Positions 36,208 to 44,624 of a stretch of 64,000 nucleotides of DNA are shown piece by piece. Position numbers and translations under genes: made by a program. Position 1 is the first letter of the stretch. Each line of letters starts with the position of its first letter. Source of the DNA: Mesorhizobium sp. LHD-90 (GTDB lineage Bacteria > Pseudomonadota > Alphaproteobacteria > Rhizobiales > Rhizobiaceae); contig NZ_JAVFVV010000007.1 in NCBI RefSeq assembly GCF_030929505.1, positions 124,001 through 188,000 on the forward strand. Direction: 5' to 3'. The notes under the pieces are model-generated. The model was not told where the DNA came from. It saw only the letters and a program-made list of their open reading frames with translations, and searched no databases.

Positions 36208-37245
36208 ATGCCCAGCACAGATCGTTCCCGGACCTCGTCCGGGCTCTCCCGTCGCACGATGTTGAAGGCCGCCGGGGCGGGCGCGGCGCTGTCGGTCGTG
36301 GCCGGCCTGCCGACCCGGCTTTTCGCCCAGGAGAAGCTCAAGGTCGCGGCGATCTACACCGTGCCTTTCGAGCAGCAATGGGTGAGCCGGCTGCACAAGG
36401 CGGCGAATGCCGCCAAGGAGCGGGGCGACATCGAATACGTCGCCACCGAGAACGTCGCCAATACCGACTACGAACGCGTCATGCGCGAATATGCCGAGGC
36501 CGGCAACAAGCTGATCCTCGGCGAGGTGTTCGGCGTCGAGGAGGCCGCCCGCACCGTGGCCAAGGATTATCCGGACGTCGCCTTCCTGATGGGATCGAGC
36601 TTCAAGCCGGACGAGGCCGTGCCGAATTTTTCCGTCTTCGACAACTATATCCAGGATGCATCTTATCTCAGCGGCATCGTCGCCGGCGCGATGAGCAAGT
36701 CGAAGAACATCGGCATGGTCGGCGGCTACCCGATCCCGGAGGTCAACCGGCTGATGCACGCCTTCATGGCCGGTGTGAAGGAAGTGGCGCCGGACACGAA
36801 GTTCCAGGTGGCCTTCATCGGCTCCTGGTTCGATCCGCCAAAAGCCAAGGAAACCGCCTTCGCGCAGATCGACGGCGGCGCCGACCTGCTTTACGCCGAG
36901 CGTTTCGGCGTGTCCGACGCAGCCAAGGAGCGCAAGGTTCTGGCCATCGGCAACGTCATCGACACGCAGGCCGACTATCCGGAAACCGTTGTCGCCTCGG
37001 CGCTCTGGCATTTCGAACCGACGCTTGACAAGGCGATCGCGGCGGTGAAGGCGGGCAGCTTCAAGGCGGAGGATTACGGCGTCTATTCCTTCATGAAGGA
37101 AGGCGGCTGCTCGCTCGCCCCGCTCGGAACGTTCGAGAGCAAGGTTCCGGAGGAGGCAAAGAAGTTGGTCGCCGAGAAGGAGAAGGCGATCAAGGACGGC
37201 TCGTTCACCGTCGAGATCAACGACAGCGAGCCGAAGTCGAGCTAG
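36208..37245 (+). CDS. BMP-family (PnrA-like) nucleoside-binding protein
   Basis: A 345-residue binding protein. The N-terminus has a Tat signal: LSRRTMLKAAGAGAALSVVA with cleavage near LFAQ-EK. BMP/PnrA features follow: VAAIYTVPFEQQWVSRLHKA, NVANTDYERVMREYAEAG, FLMGSSFKPDEAVPNFSVFD, YLSGIVAGAMSKSKNIGMVG (family: yLAGvlAg..sktg.iG.vg) and FIGSWFDPPKAKETAFAQID. The family binds purine nucleosides or related ligands. The linked CodA-like deaminase supports a nucleobase or nucleoside ligand. First gene of the operon 36208-42394. Confidence 0.93.
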   Translation: MPSTDRSRTSSGLSRRTMLKAAGAGAALSVVAGLPTRLFAQEKLKVAAIYTVPFEQQWVSRLHKAANAAKERGDIEYVATENVANTDYERVMREYAEAGNKLILGEVFGVEEAARTVAKDYPDVAFLMGSSFKPDEAVPNFSVFDNYIQDASYLSGIVAGAMSKSKNIGMVGGYPIPEVNRLMHAFMAGVKEVAPDTKFQVAFIGSWFDPPKAKETAFAQIDGGADLLYAERFGVSDAAKERKVLAIGNVIDTQADYPETVVASALWHFEPTLDKAIAAVKAGSFKAEDYGVYSFMKEGGCSLAPLGTFESKVPEEAKKLVAEKEKAIKDGSFTVEINDSEPKSS

Positions 37246-37254
37246 CGCCCTTTT

Positions 37255-37417
37255 CCCTCCCCCTTGAGAGGAGGGTGGCGGCGAAGCCGCCGGGTGGGGT
37301 CGGTACGGCCGCGCCCGGCGTCTCTTTCTGACCGATATCATAAGGACGCCGAGCACTGCCGCAGCAACCCCTCCCGACGGCTTCGCCGCCACCCTCCCCT
37401 CAAGGGGAAGGGGAAGG
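37255..37417. repeat. pair of inverted mosaic palindromic repeats
   Basis: Two copies of one palindromic element lie in opposite orientation: about 37255-37302 and 37366-37417. Each contains a purine-rich/pyrimidine-rich arm pair and a GGCGGC-GAA-GCCGCC-type hairpin. They flank a 63-base spacer between the binding-protein and ATPase genes. The right copy ends a few bases before the ATPase reading frame and supplies its only Shine-Dalgarno-like sequence. Confidence 0.75.
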
Positions 37418-37424
37418 CCGCGAA

Positions 37425-38936
37425 ATAGTCCTCCGCCTGCAAAACATCACAAAACGTTTCGGCGCGCTGACCGCCAACGATTCCATCTCCTTTGACCTTG
37501 CAAAGGGTGAGATCATCGCGCTGCTGGGCGAGAATGGCGCCGGCAAGACGACGCTGATGAACATCCTCTTCGGCCACTATGTCGCCGACGAGGGCACGGT
37601 GGAGGCGTTCGGCAAGCGGCTGCCGCCCGGCGATCCCGGTGCGGCGCTGAAGGCCGGCATCGGCATGGTGCACCAGCATTTCACGCTGGCCGACAACATG
37701 ACCGTACTGGAGAACATCGCGCTTGGCACACAATCGCTGTGGCGGCCGCGCCTCGACCGCGCCGAGGCGCGGGAGCGCCTCGTCCGGCTGGCCGACGATT
37801 TCGGCCTGACCATACAGCCTGATGCCTTTGTTTCGGCGCTGACCGTCGGCGAGCGCCAGCGCGTCGAGATTTTGAAAGCGCTCTACCGCCAGGCGCGGGT
37901 GTTGATCCTCGACGAGCCGACCGCCGTGCTGACGCCGGCCGAAGCCGAAGCGCTGTTCAGGACGCTGAAACTGCTGGTCGGGCAGGGGCTTTCCATCATC
38001 TTCATCTCGCACAAGCTCAACGAGGTGATGGCCGTCAGCGACCGCGTGATCGTCTTGCGCGGTGGAAAGATCGCCGGCGAGCGGCGCACTGCCGAGACGA
38101 CGCGCGCCGACCTTGCCGCCCTGATGGTCGGCCAGGAGCCCACGCTGCCGCCGATCGTCGAAGTGCCGTTCGGTGGGCGCGTGCTGGTGCTGGAGGAGGT
38201 TTCGACCGGCGGAAAAAGCTCCGGCGCGCCGCTCGACCGGGCGTCGCTGACGCTGAAGGACGGCGAGATTCTTGGGTTGGCGGGCGTTTCCGGCAACGGC
38301 CAGGCAGCACTCGCCGCGCTGCTTTCGGGCAGCGAACCGGCGACGGCGGGCGCCATCACGCTTGCTGGCGAACAGCGCGCGCCATGGTCGACGCTGGAGG
38401 CGCTCGACCTCGGCATCGGCCGCATTCCGGAGGACCGCCATGCGGTCGGCACGATCGGCGACATGACGGTGGCGGAAAACCTCATCCTCGAAAGCTACCG
38501 CTCTGCGCGCTTTTGCAGCCGCGGTTTCCTCGACTGGGATGCTGCGCGCAAATTCGCGGAGGAAATCATTGCTGAGTACGATGTCAAATGCCCATCGCCG
38601 GACGCCCGCATCCGGCTGCTTTCGGGGGGCAACATGCAGAAACTGATCCTTGGCCGCGCGCTCGACCCGGAGCCGCGCATCATCGTCGCCAACCAGCCGA
38701 CGCGCGGTCTCGACGTCGGCGCGGTGGCCTATGTGCACGGAAGACTGATCGAGGCGCGCGACCGGGGCGCGGCCGTGCTGCTGATCTCGGAGGATCTGGA
38801 GGAGATCATGGCGCTGTCGGATCGCATCGCGGTGATCTCGAAGGGCCGCATTTCGTCGGTCACCAAGCGCGGCCAGCGCTCGATGCAGCAACTCGGCGAG
38901 TTGATGGCAGGGCACGGGCTGGAGGCGGCGGCGTGA
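37425..38936 (+). CDS. ABC ATP-binding protein of nucleoside importer, apparent ATA start
   Basis: A dual-domain sugar/nucleoside-type ATPase of about 503 residues. Domain 1: Walker A LLGENGAGKTT (about residues 34-44), signature LTVGERQRVEILKAL, Walker B VLILDEPTAVLTP. Domain 2: degenerate Walker A GVSGNGQ (normal in this RbsA-like family), signature LSGGNMQKLILGRAL. The frame is open from 37344 but has no ATG, GTG or TTG before 37557, and that ATG lies after Walker A. Homologues (from memory) begin with MxLRLxNITKRFGAL, which places the start at ATA 37425 (reading IVLRLQNITK). So the start is a rare ATA codon, a mutated start, or a sequencing error. Second gene of the operon. Confidence 0.85.
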   Translation: MVLRLQNITKRFGALTANDSISFDLAKGEIIALLGENGAGKTTLMNILFGHYVADEGTVEAFGKRLPPGDPGAALKAGIGMVHQHFTLADNMTVLENIALGTQSLWRPRLDRAEARERLVRLADDFGLTIQPDAFVSALTVGERQRVEILKALYRQARVLILDEPTAVLTPAEAEALFRTLKLLVGQGLSIIFISHKLNEVMAVSDRVIVLRGGKIAGERRTAETTRADLAALMVGQEPTLPPIVEVPFGGRVLVLEEVSTGGKSSGAPLDRASLTLKDGEILGLAGVSGNGQAALAALLSGSEPATAGAITLAGEQRAPWSTLEALDLGIGRIPEDRHAVGTIGDMTVAENLILESYRSARFCSRGFLDWDAARKFAEEIIAEYDVKCPSPDARIRLLSGGNMQKLILGRALDPEPRIIVANQPTRGLDVGAVAYVHGRLIEARDRGAAVLLISEDLEEIMALSDRIAVISKGRISSVTKRGQRSMQQLGELMAGHGLEAAA

Positions 38937-38952
38937 TGACGTGCGCGACATT

Positions 38953-39090
38953 TTCTCCCCCCTTGAGGGGGAGATGTCGCCGAAGGCGACAGAGGGGGTA
39001 TCCTCAGAAGGCACCGCCAATAGGTCGCGCACTGCCGCGGCGACCCCACCAGGCCGCTTCGCGGCCACCCTCCCCTCGAAGGGGAGGGAA
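38953..39090. repeat. second pair of inverted mosaic palindromic repeats
   Basis: Inverted copies at about 38953-38999 and 39043-39090 lie between the ATPase and first permease genes. The first contains CTCCCCCCTTGAGGGGGAG and TGTCGCC-GAA-GGCGACA hairpins; the second contains GGCCGC-TTC-GCGGCC and CCCCTC-GAA-GGGG hairpins. The layout matches the pairs at 37255-37417 and 50884-51052. Confidence 0.75.
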
Positions 39091-39104
39091 GGCCGGAGCC
39101 TGCC

Positions 39105-40154
39105 ATGCGCCTTGAGCCGAAACCCGCGCAGTCGCTGGCGGCCACGCTGCTCTATCCCGTCGGCGCGATCGTCGTCACGCTGGGGTTCGCGGCGCTGCTG
39201 GTGCTGGCGGCGGGCGCCGACCCGCTGTCGGTCTTCACGCTGGTGGCGCGCGGCGCGGCGGGCTCGCAATTCGCACTGCTGGAGACGTTGACCCGCGCCA
39301 CGCCGCTGATCTTCACTGGACTGGCCGTCGCCGTCGCCTTCCGCGCGAAACTCTGGAACATCGGCGCCGAGGCTCAGCTTTATATCGGCGGCGTGGCCAC
39401 CGTCGTGCTCGGCACCGGCCTGCTGCCCTGGCCCTCCTGGCTGCTGCTTCCGATCATCGCCGTCGCGGCCATGCTGGCCGGCGCGCTGCTGCTGCTCGGC
39501 CCGGCGCTGCTGAAGACAAGGCTCGGCGTCGACGAGGTGGTCACCACGCTGCTGCTCAACTTCATCGTGTTGCTTTTCGTCTCGATGCTGCTCGAAGGCG
39601 TGCTGAAGGACCCGACCGGCCTCGGCTGGCCGCAATCGCGGAAAGTGATCGAGGCGGCGCAACTGCCGCGCATTATCCAGGGCAAACGCCTGCACTACGG
39701 TTTTGTGCTGGCGATCGTCTCGGCGGTCGCCGTCTGGATCATCATGAAGAAGACCGCGCTTGGCTACGAGATGCGCGCCGTCGGCCACAATCCCGAGGCG
39801 GCACGCTTCGCCGGCATCCCGGTCAACCGTGTGCTGATGAAGACGGCGCTGCTGTCCGGCGGGCTTGCGGCGCTCGCCGGATTTTCGGAAGTCGCCGGGC
39901 TGAAGGGCAACCTGACGCTCGATCTGTCGCCGGGCTACGGCTATTCCGGCATCGTGGTGGCGATGCTCGCCATGCTCAACCCGCTCGGCGTGGTCGCCGC
40001 CGCGATCTTCGTTGCCGGTATCTTCGTCGGCGCCGACGCCATGAGCCGCTCGGCCGGCGTGCCGAGCTACATCGCCGACGTCATGGTGGCCACCGCGCTG
40101 CTCACCATGGTGGTGGCGATCCTCTTGTCGCGGTTCCGGGTGCGGTGGAGGTAA
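39105..40154 (+). CDS. ABC permease of BMP-type nucleoside importer
   Basis: A 349-residue inner-membrane permease of the branched-chain/ribose-type (BPD_transp_2) family with about nine hydrophobic spans: LLYPVGAIVVTLGFAALLVL, LIFTGLAVAVAFRAKLWNIG (family: TGLavavaFrag.fNIG.EGQ), EVVTTLLLNFIVLLFVSMLL (family: EV..TImLNyia) and ALAGFSEVAGLKGNL, ending with GYSGIVVAMLAMLNPLG. This matches YufP-like permeases partnered with BMP binding proteins. A GGAG lies just upstream of the ATG. Confidence 0.93.
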   Translation: MRLEPKPAQSLAATLLYPVGAIVVTLGFAALLVLAAGADPLSVFTLVARGAAGSQFALLETLTRATPLIFTGLAVAVAFRAKLWNIGAEAQLYIGGVATVVLGTGLLPWPSWLLLPIIAVAAMLAGALLLLGPALLKTRLGVDEVVTTLLLNFIVLLFVSMLLEGVLKDPTGLGWPQSRKVIEAAQLPRIIQGKRLHYGFVLAIVSAVAVWIIMKKTALGYEMRAVGHNPEAARFAGIPVNRVLMKTALLSGGLAALAGFSEVAGLKGNLTLDLSPGYGYSGIVVAMLAMLNPLGVVAAAIFVAGIFVGADAMSRSAGVPSYIADVMVATALLTMVVAILLSRFRVRWR

Positions 40155-40163
40155 CATCGACCG

Positions 40164-41105
40164 ATGCAAGCCCTCGACATCCTGCTCACCGCGTCCTTCT
40201 GGGTCGCCGCCATCCGCATCGCCTCGCCGCTGATCTTCGCCACCATGGGCGAGTTGATCTGCGAGCGCGCCGGCGTGCTGAACCTCGGCATCGAAGGCGT
40301 CATGACGGTCGGCGCCTTTGCCGGCTGGTTCACCGTCTATTCCGGCGGCGACCTTTGGACCGGCGTCGCCGTAGCGGCGGTATCGGGCGCGCTGTTCGGC
40401 CTGTTGCACGCGCTGCTCACCGTGCCGCTCGGCCTGTCGCAGCATGTGGTCGGCATCGGCATCACCCTGCTCGCCACTAGCCTGACCTATTTCACCTACC
40501 GGCTGGTGCTGCCGGAAGTGACCTCGCCACCGAAGATCGAACCTTTTGCGCCGCTGCCGATCCCCGGCCTGTCGCAGATCCCGATCCTCGGCGAAGCGCT
40601 GTTCTCGCAGACGCCGCTGACCTATCTCGCTTTCGCCAGCGTGGCGGTCGTCGCCTGGGTGCTCTACCGCACACCGCTGGGGCTGGCCATGCGGGCCGCG
40701 GGCGAGAACCCGTCGGCGGTCGAGGCGCAGGGCATTTCCGTCAGCGGCATCCGCATCGGCGCCGTCATGGCCGGCAGTGCGCTGATGGCGGTGGGTGGCG
40801 CGTTCCTGACCATGTCGGCCTTCAACTCGTTCTTCTTCGAGATGATCAACGGCCGTGGCTGGATCTGCATCGCGCTGGTCGTCTTTGGCTCGTGGCGGCC
40901 GGGCAAGGCGTTGATCGGCGCCATCCTGTTCGCCGCCTTCGACGCCTACCAGGTGCGGCTGCAGCAGCTCACCGGCGGCGTCGTGCCCTATCAGATCTTT
41001 TTGATGATGCCCTATGTGCTGTCCATCCTGGCGCTCGTCCTCGTTGCGCGCCGGGCAACCTATCCAAGGGCGCTGATGATCCCGTACCAGAAAGGCGAAA
41101 GATGA
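40164..41105 (+). CDS. ABC permease of BMP-type nucleoside importer
   Basis: The 313-residue second permease (YufQ-like). Features: ASPLIFATMGELICERAGVL and NLGIEGVMTVGAFAGW (family: p.llaalGgllsERsGvvNIgLEGmml.GA), GLSQHVVGIGITLLATSLTY, RTPLGLAMRAAGENPSAVEA and an RGWICIALVVFGSWRPGKAL segment. A strong ribosome binding site (GGAGGTAA) lies in the tail of the first permease gene, 10 bases upstream. Its stop overlaps the start of the deaminase gene. Confidence 0.93.
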   Translation: MQALDILLTASFWVAAIRIASPLIFATMGELICERAGVLNLGIEGVMTVGAFAGWFTVYSGGDLWTGVAVAAVSGALFGLLHALLTVPLGLSQHVVGIGITLLATSLTYFTYRLVLPEVTSPPKIEPFAPLPIPGLSQIPILGEALFSQTPLTYLAFASVAVVAWVLYRTPLGLAMRAAGENPSAVEAQGISVSGIRIGAVMAGSALMAVGGAFLTMSAFNSFFFEMINGRGWICIALVVFGSWRPGKALIGAILFAAFDAYQVRLQQLTGGVVPYQIFLMMPYVLSILALVLVARRATYPRALMIPYQKGER

Positions 41106-42394
41106 CATTTGACCTGATCGTCAGGGGCGGCACGCTCGCCGATGGCCGCGTCGCCGATATCGGCATTTTGGGCGAGACGATAACCGCCATCGAGCCGCGT
41201 ATCGAGGCAGAGGCGGGACGGATGATCGACGCCACCGGAAACCTCGTCTCGCAGCCCTTCGTCGATCCGCATTTCCATATGGATGCGACGCTGTCCTACG
41301 GCATTCCGCGCATCAACGCGTCGGGCACGCTGCTCGAAGGCATCGCGCTGTGGGGCGAACTGAAGCCGCTGCTGACGCATGAGGCGGTGAAGGAGAGGGC
41401 GCTCGCCTATTGCGACTGGGCGGTGTCGATGGGCCTGCTCGCCATTCGCACGCATGTCGACACCTGCGACGACCGGCTGCTGGCCGTCGAGGCGCTGCTC
41501 GACGTGAAGAAGACTGTCGCGCCCTATCTCGACCTGCAGCTCGTCGCCTTTCCGCAGGACGGGTTTTATCGCGACCCGACAGCCCGCGAAAACACTTTGC
41601 GCGCACTGGACATGGGCGTCGACGTGGTCGGCGGCATTCCGCATTTCGAGCGCACCATGGACGACGGCCGCCGCTCGGTCACCGAGCTTTGCGAAATCGC
41701 CGAAAAGCGCGGGCTGATGGTCGACATCCATTGCGACGAGACCGACGACCCGATGTCGCGCCATATCGAGCAGCTTGCCTATGATACGCAGCGGCTCGGC
41801 CTTGGAGGCAGGGTGGCCGGCTCGCATCTTACGTCGATGCATTCCATGGACAATTATTACGTCTCGAAACTGCTGCCGCTGATCGCCGAGGCAAAGGTTT
41901 CGGCGATCCCCAACCCGCTGATCAACATCGTCATCCAGGGCCGCCACGACACCTATCCGAAACGCCGCGGCATGACCCGCGTGCCGGAAATGCTGAAGCA
42001 CGGCATCCGCGTCGGCTGGGGCCAGGATTGCGTGCTCGACCCGTGGTATCCACTGGGCACCGCCGACATGCTGGACGTGGCCTTCATGGGTCTGCACGTG
42101 GCGCAACTCACCAGCCCCGCCGATATGGCGCATTGTTTTGACATGGTGACCAAGGTCAACGCCGAAATCCTCGGGCTCGACCATCTTGGGCTGGAGGTCG
42201 GCAAGCGCGCCAGCCTTGTCGTACTCGATGCCGGCAACCGTGTCGAAGCGTTGCGCTTGCGCGCCGAGCGGCTGTGCGTGATCTCTCGCGGCAAGGTGGT
42301 GGCGGAGCGCGAGAAGCGGGCGACGAATCTCCACATCGCCGGCAGGCCGGCGACACTCAACCGTCGGCACGAGGTCGCGCAGCCGTTAGGTTGA
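41102..42394 (+). CDS. codA: cytosine deaminase-like amidohydrolase (CodA family)
   Basis: A 430-residue amidohydrolase that aligns by eye with E. coli CodA at a constant offset of four residues: metal ligands H57 and H59 (DPHFHMD), H210 and E213 (IHCDETDD), H242 (GSHLTSMHS) and D309 (GQDCVLDPWYPLGT), plus LQLVAFPQDG and QGRHDTYPKRRGMTRVPEML. The catalytic set is complete. One substrate-pocket residue differs: C310 stands where CodA has D314, and Q308 where it has His, so the preferred substrate may not be cytosine. Coupled to the nucleoside importer by an ATGA overlap; it probably deaminates the imported base. Confidence 0.88.
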   Translation: MTFDLIVRGGTLADGRVADIGILGETITAIEPRIEAEAGRMIDATGNLVSQPFVDPHFHMDATLSYGIPRINASGTLLEGIALWGELKPLLTHEAVKERALAYCDWAVSMGLLAIRTHVDTCDDRLLAVEALLDVKKTVAPYLDLQLVAFPQDGFYRDPTARENTLRALDMGVDVVGGIPHFERTMDDGRRSVTELCEIAEKRGLMVDIHCDETDDPMSRHIEQLAYDTQRLGLGGRVAGSHLTSMHSMDNYYVSKLLPLIAEAKVSAIPNPLINIVIQGRHDTYPKRRGMTRVPEMLKHGIRVGWGQDCVLDPWYPLGTADMLDVAFMGLHVAQLTSPADMAHCFDMVTKVNAEILGLDHLGLEVGKRASLVVLDAGNRVEALRLRAERLCVISRGKVVAEREKRATNLHIAGRPATLNRRHEVAQPLG

Positions 42395-42420
42395 AAAACC
42401 CATCGCGTTGGGATATCTAG

Positions 42421-42651
42421 ATGATAACGGTTCTCCGCGGAGGCAGCCTGCGCGTCGTGATCTACAAGAACGACCACGGGCCGCCGCATGTTCACGTGTT
42501 TGGGGATGGTGAGTGCAAGATCGCCTTGTCGCCTGCCGTTAGATTGGACGGGCAAGAAGGGGCTACGAAGGTCGAAGCACGACGAGCCATGACCTTGGTG
42601 TTTGAAAATCGAGACCTGTTGCTCCGACGCTGGAACGAAATCCATGGTTGA
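42421..42651 (+). CDS. DUF4160 protein
   Basis: A 76-residue protein of the DUF4160 family: LRVVIYKNDHGPPHVHVFGD (the conserved H-PPHvHv core) and the ARRAMTLVFENRDLLLRRWN helix. Small DUF4160 proteins are commonly found directly before DUF2442 genes, as here, and may form a toxin-antitoxin-like pair, but the activity is not known to me. Its stop overlaps the next start by 8 bases. Confidence 0.88.
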   Translation: MITVLRGGSLRVVIYKNDHGPPHVHVFGDGECKIALSPAVRLDGQEGATKVEARRAMTLVFENRDLLLRRWNEIHG

Positions 42652-43045
42652 TCTGTCCGACAGCGACTTTGAGGCGGCGACGAAACGAGGGATACGTCCC
42701 AAAGGAGAGCCGCGCGCGGTTGCTGCATATTTTGATGCAACGTCACGCCGGATCGTTGTAGAACTGGACGGTGGAACGTCATTCTCCTTCCCGGCGGATA
42801 TTGTCCAGGATCTGGAGAACGCATCCGACGACGACCTCGCCAACATCGAACTGCTCGGCGGCGGTTTCGGTCTTCATTGGGAAAAGCTCGATGTCGACTT
42901 TACCGTTGCTGGCCTCGCCGCCGGCATTTTTGGCACAGCCAAATATATGGCCCAACAGGCCGGCCGCGCCAGGTCGGATGCCAAGGCCGCCGCTGCCCGC
43001 GCCAACGGAGCCAGTGGCGGGCGTCCGCGCAAGTCGGCCGGCTGA
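42644..43045 (+). CDS. DUF2442 protein
   Basis: A 133-residue protein whose first 90 residues match DUF2442: YFDATSRRIVVELDGGTSFS, FPADIVQDLENASDDDLANI (family: fPl...p.L..at.eel..~) and LLGGGFGLHWEKLDVDFTVA. A basic, alanine-rich tail (ARSDAKAAAARANGASGGRP) follows and could contact nucleic acid. ATG at 42644 lies inside the end of the DUF4160 gene, indicating coupled translation. It probably works with DUF4160 as a pair (inference). Confidence 0.88.
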   Translation: MVDLSDSDFEAATKRGIRPKGEPRAVAAYFDATSRRIVVELDGGTSFSFPADIVQDLENASDDDLANIELLGGGFGLHWEKLDVDFTVAGLAAGIFGTAKYMAQQAGRARSDAKAAAARANGASGGRPRKSAG

Positions 43046-43121
43046 GCAGCCGTCCCTCGTCTTGGACATTCCCGCAAACAGCGATAAACTAGATCTCAAT
43101 AGTCAAGTTTTGGAGCGGGCG

Positions 43122-43379
43122 ATGCGTCTGGTGGGATTTGTGGCGCTGGCGGGTCTTCTCTCCCTGCTCTCAGGCTGCATGACGGCGGAGCAGCAGCGGG
43201 CGGCCGACGAGGACAAATGCCGCGGCTACGGGTTCCGGGCGCGCACCGACGCCTTCGCCGAATGCCTGCAGCGCATCGATCTCGCCCGCAGTGCGCGGCG
43301 ATACGACGACGATTTCGACCGCTGGGATCGGCCGATCGTCGTCTACCGCTACATGGGTGCGCCGGCTGTGGTCGATTGA
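43122..43379 (+). CDS. small putative lipoprotein
   Basis: An 85-residue protein with a lipoprotein signal peptide (RLVGFVALAGLLSLLSGC; lipobox LSGC with Cys at residue 19) and a short hydrophilic domain with a CRGYGFRARTDAFAECLQ motif, in which two cysteines may pair. Similar short rhizobial lipoproteins with a C.gyGf..gt..fa.C motif are common; function unknown. GGAG lies 7 bases before the ATG. Confidence 0.78.
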   Translation: MRLVGFVALAGLLSLLSGCMTAEQQRAADEDKCRGYGFRARTDAFAECLQRIDLARSARRYDDDFDRWDRPIVVYRYMGAPAVVD

Positions 43380-43420
43380 TTTCCCGGTATTGAGCGTACC
43401 CAGACGATTGTCGACGGGCC

Positions 43421-43912
43421 TCAGCCCGCCAGCACCAGCGCCCAGTAGCGGCGGCGCGGATTGTCGGCTTCCCGCACATAGGCCAGCCCGAAGCGCGAGA
43501 AGGCGGGGTCGAGCATGTTGCGGCGGTGGCCGGAAGAACCCATCCAGCGCGAAAACACTTCCGGCGGGTCCATGTCGCCGAAGGCGACGTTTTCGGCCGC
43601 CGCACCCCGTACGCCGTCGGCTCGCATGCGCGAGACGAAATCCTTGCCCCAGCCGGTGGTGTGCGCCATGCGGCCGCTGCGCGCCATGTAGCCGGCCTGG
43701 TGCAGCGCCGCCTGTTCCAGTGTCGGATCGGCTGTGAGCGGCGGCAGGCCGTTCGACGAACGGATCTGGGCGAGATAGCTTTGCCCGGCCGCCGAGGCGC
43801 CGGCGCTTTCGCCGACCTCCAGCATTGTGCTGCGGCAACCCAAGGCGGGAAGGACAAGCGTTGCCGCGCCTGCTCGCAAAAACCAGCGGCGATCGATCGA
43901 AATGTGCTTCAT
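43421..43912 (-). CDS. CAP/SCP-domain exported protein
   Basis: A 163-residue protein with a Tat-like signal (IDRRWFLRAGAATLVLPALG, ending near a Cys) and a CAP domain: AALHQAGYMARSGRMAHTTG (family: A..hs.dMa......H), AAAENVAFGDMDPPEVFSRW (EN motif), MGSSGHRRNMLDPAFSRFGL (GHR.n.l....~.G.g) and RYWALVLAG. Bacterial CAP proteins are secreted or envelope proteins of varied role. It may be lipid-anchored if the Cys after LPALG is used. Confidence 0.88.
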   Translation of the reverse strand: MKHISIDRRWFLRAGAATLVLPALGCRSTMLEVGESAGASAAGQSYLAQIRSSNGLPPLTADPTLEQAALHQAGYMARSGRMAHTTGWGKDFVSRMRADGVRGAAAENVAFGDMDPPEVFSRWMGSSGHRRNMLDPAFSRFGLAYVREADNPRRRYWALVLAG

Positions 43913-43922
43913 GCGGCGGGCG

Positions 43923-44552
43923 TTATCCGACGAATCCCGCGGCTTTATGGCTGCCGTCGCAGAACGGCTTGTTCTGCGAATGGCCGCACCGGCACAGGAA
44001 GGCGCGGGTGACGCGGTCGATCGTGCGCCCGGTGCCGGAGACGATCTCCAGATTGCCGTCGAGGCGCAGCGGCCCGTTCGGCTGCGGCGTGGCCTTTACC
44101 GGCCCGTTGCGCACCGCAAGCGGCTGCGATTCCTTGACGGCCGGTTCGCCGGTGGCAGCGAAACCCGTCTTGGTGTGGCTACCGTCGCAGAACGGTTTTC
44201 TGGCGGAGGCGCCGCAGCGGCAGAGCGTCGCCCGCAGTACGGTCTCGCCATCGATCACCAGCTCGGCGTTAATCGCCAGCGGTCCGTTTTCGCGGATGCG
44301 GACAAGGTTGACGACCGGCGGCGCCTCGGGCGGCCCGCCATCCTTGCGGCGGTAAGTGATCGCGCCGGACGGGCAGTTTTCCGCGACCCGGACGATGGCC
44401 TCGGAAGATGCTGCTTCGGGATGGATCCACTCGCCGGGCGCGTTCGGCACGAAGACTTCCGGGTGGCCGAGCACGCAATTGCGCGAATGGATGCATTTCT
44501 TGCCGTCGAACCCGACGTCGATCGTCTTGCCTTCCACGAAATGCGTGGCCAT
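43923..44552 (-). CDS. CDGSH iron-sulfur protein with N-terminal ferredoxin-like domain
   Basis: A 209-residue protein. Residues 1-70 form a divergent 4Fe-4S mono-cluster domain (Fer4_19 type) with C20, C26 and C60. Two CDGSH motifs follow: C111, C113, C122, H126 (CRCGASARKPFCDGSH) and C187, C189, C198, H202 (CRCGHSQNKPFCDGSH). Each would bind a 2Fe-2S cluster through three Cys and one His. No export signal. Likely a redox or iron-sulfur transfer protein in the cytoplasm; the exact partner is unknown. It is 10 bases upstream of the CAP gene on the same strand. Confidence 0.93.
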   Translation of the reverse strand: MATHFVEGKTIDVGFDGKKCIHSRNCVLGHPEVFVPNAPGEWIHPEAASSEAIVRVAENCPSGAITYRRKDGGPPEAPPVVNLVRIRENGPLAINAELVIDGETVLRATLCRCGASARKPFCDGSHTKTGFAATGEPAVKESQPLAVRNGPVKATPQPNGPLRLDGNLEIVSGTGRTIDRVTRAFLCRCGHSQNKPFCDGSHKAAGFVG

Positions 44553-44624
44553 GGGTGCGCTCCTCAGCTTGATGAGAAGCAGACTATCACGGTGCGCCGG
44601 ATGGTTCAGCGCAATTCGGCGCGA

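Noticed and set aside
37338-41108. Very long open frame on the minus strand (over 1,200 codons)
   Set aside because: It lies opposite the ATPase, two permeases and the repeats; its product is an Arg/His/Gln-rich low-complexity sequence typical of high-GC antisense frames.
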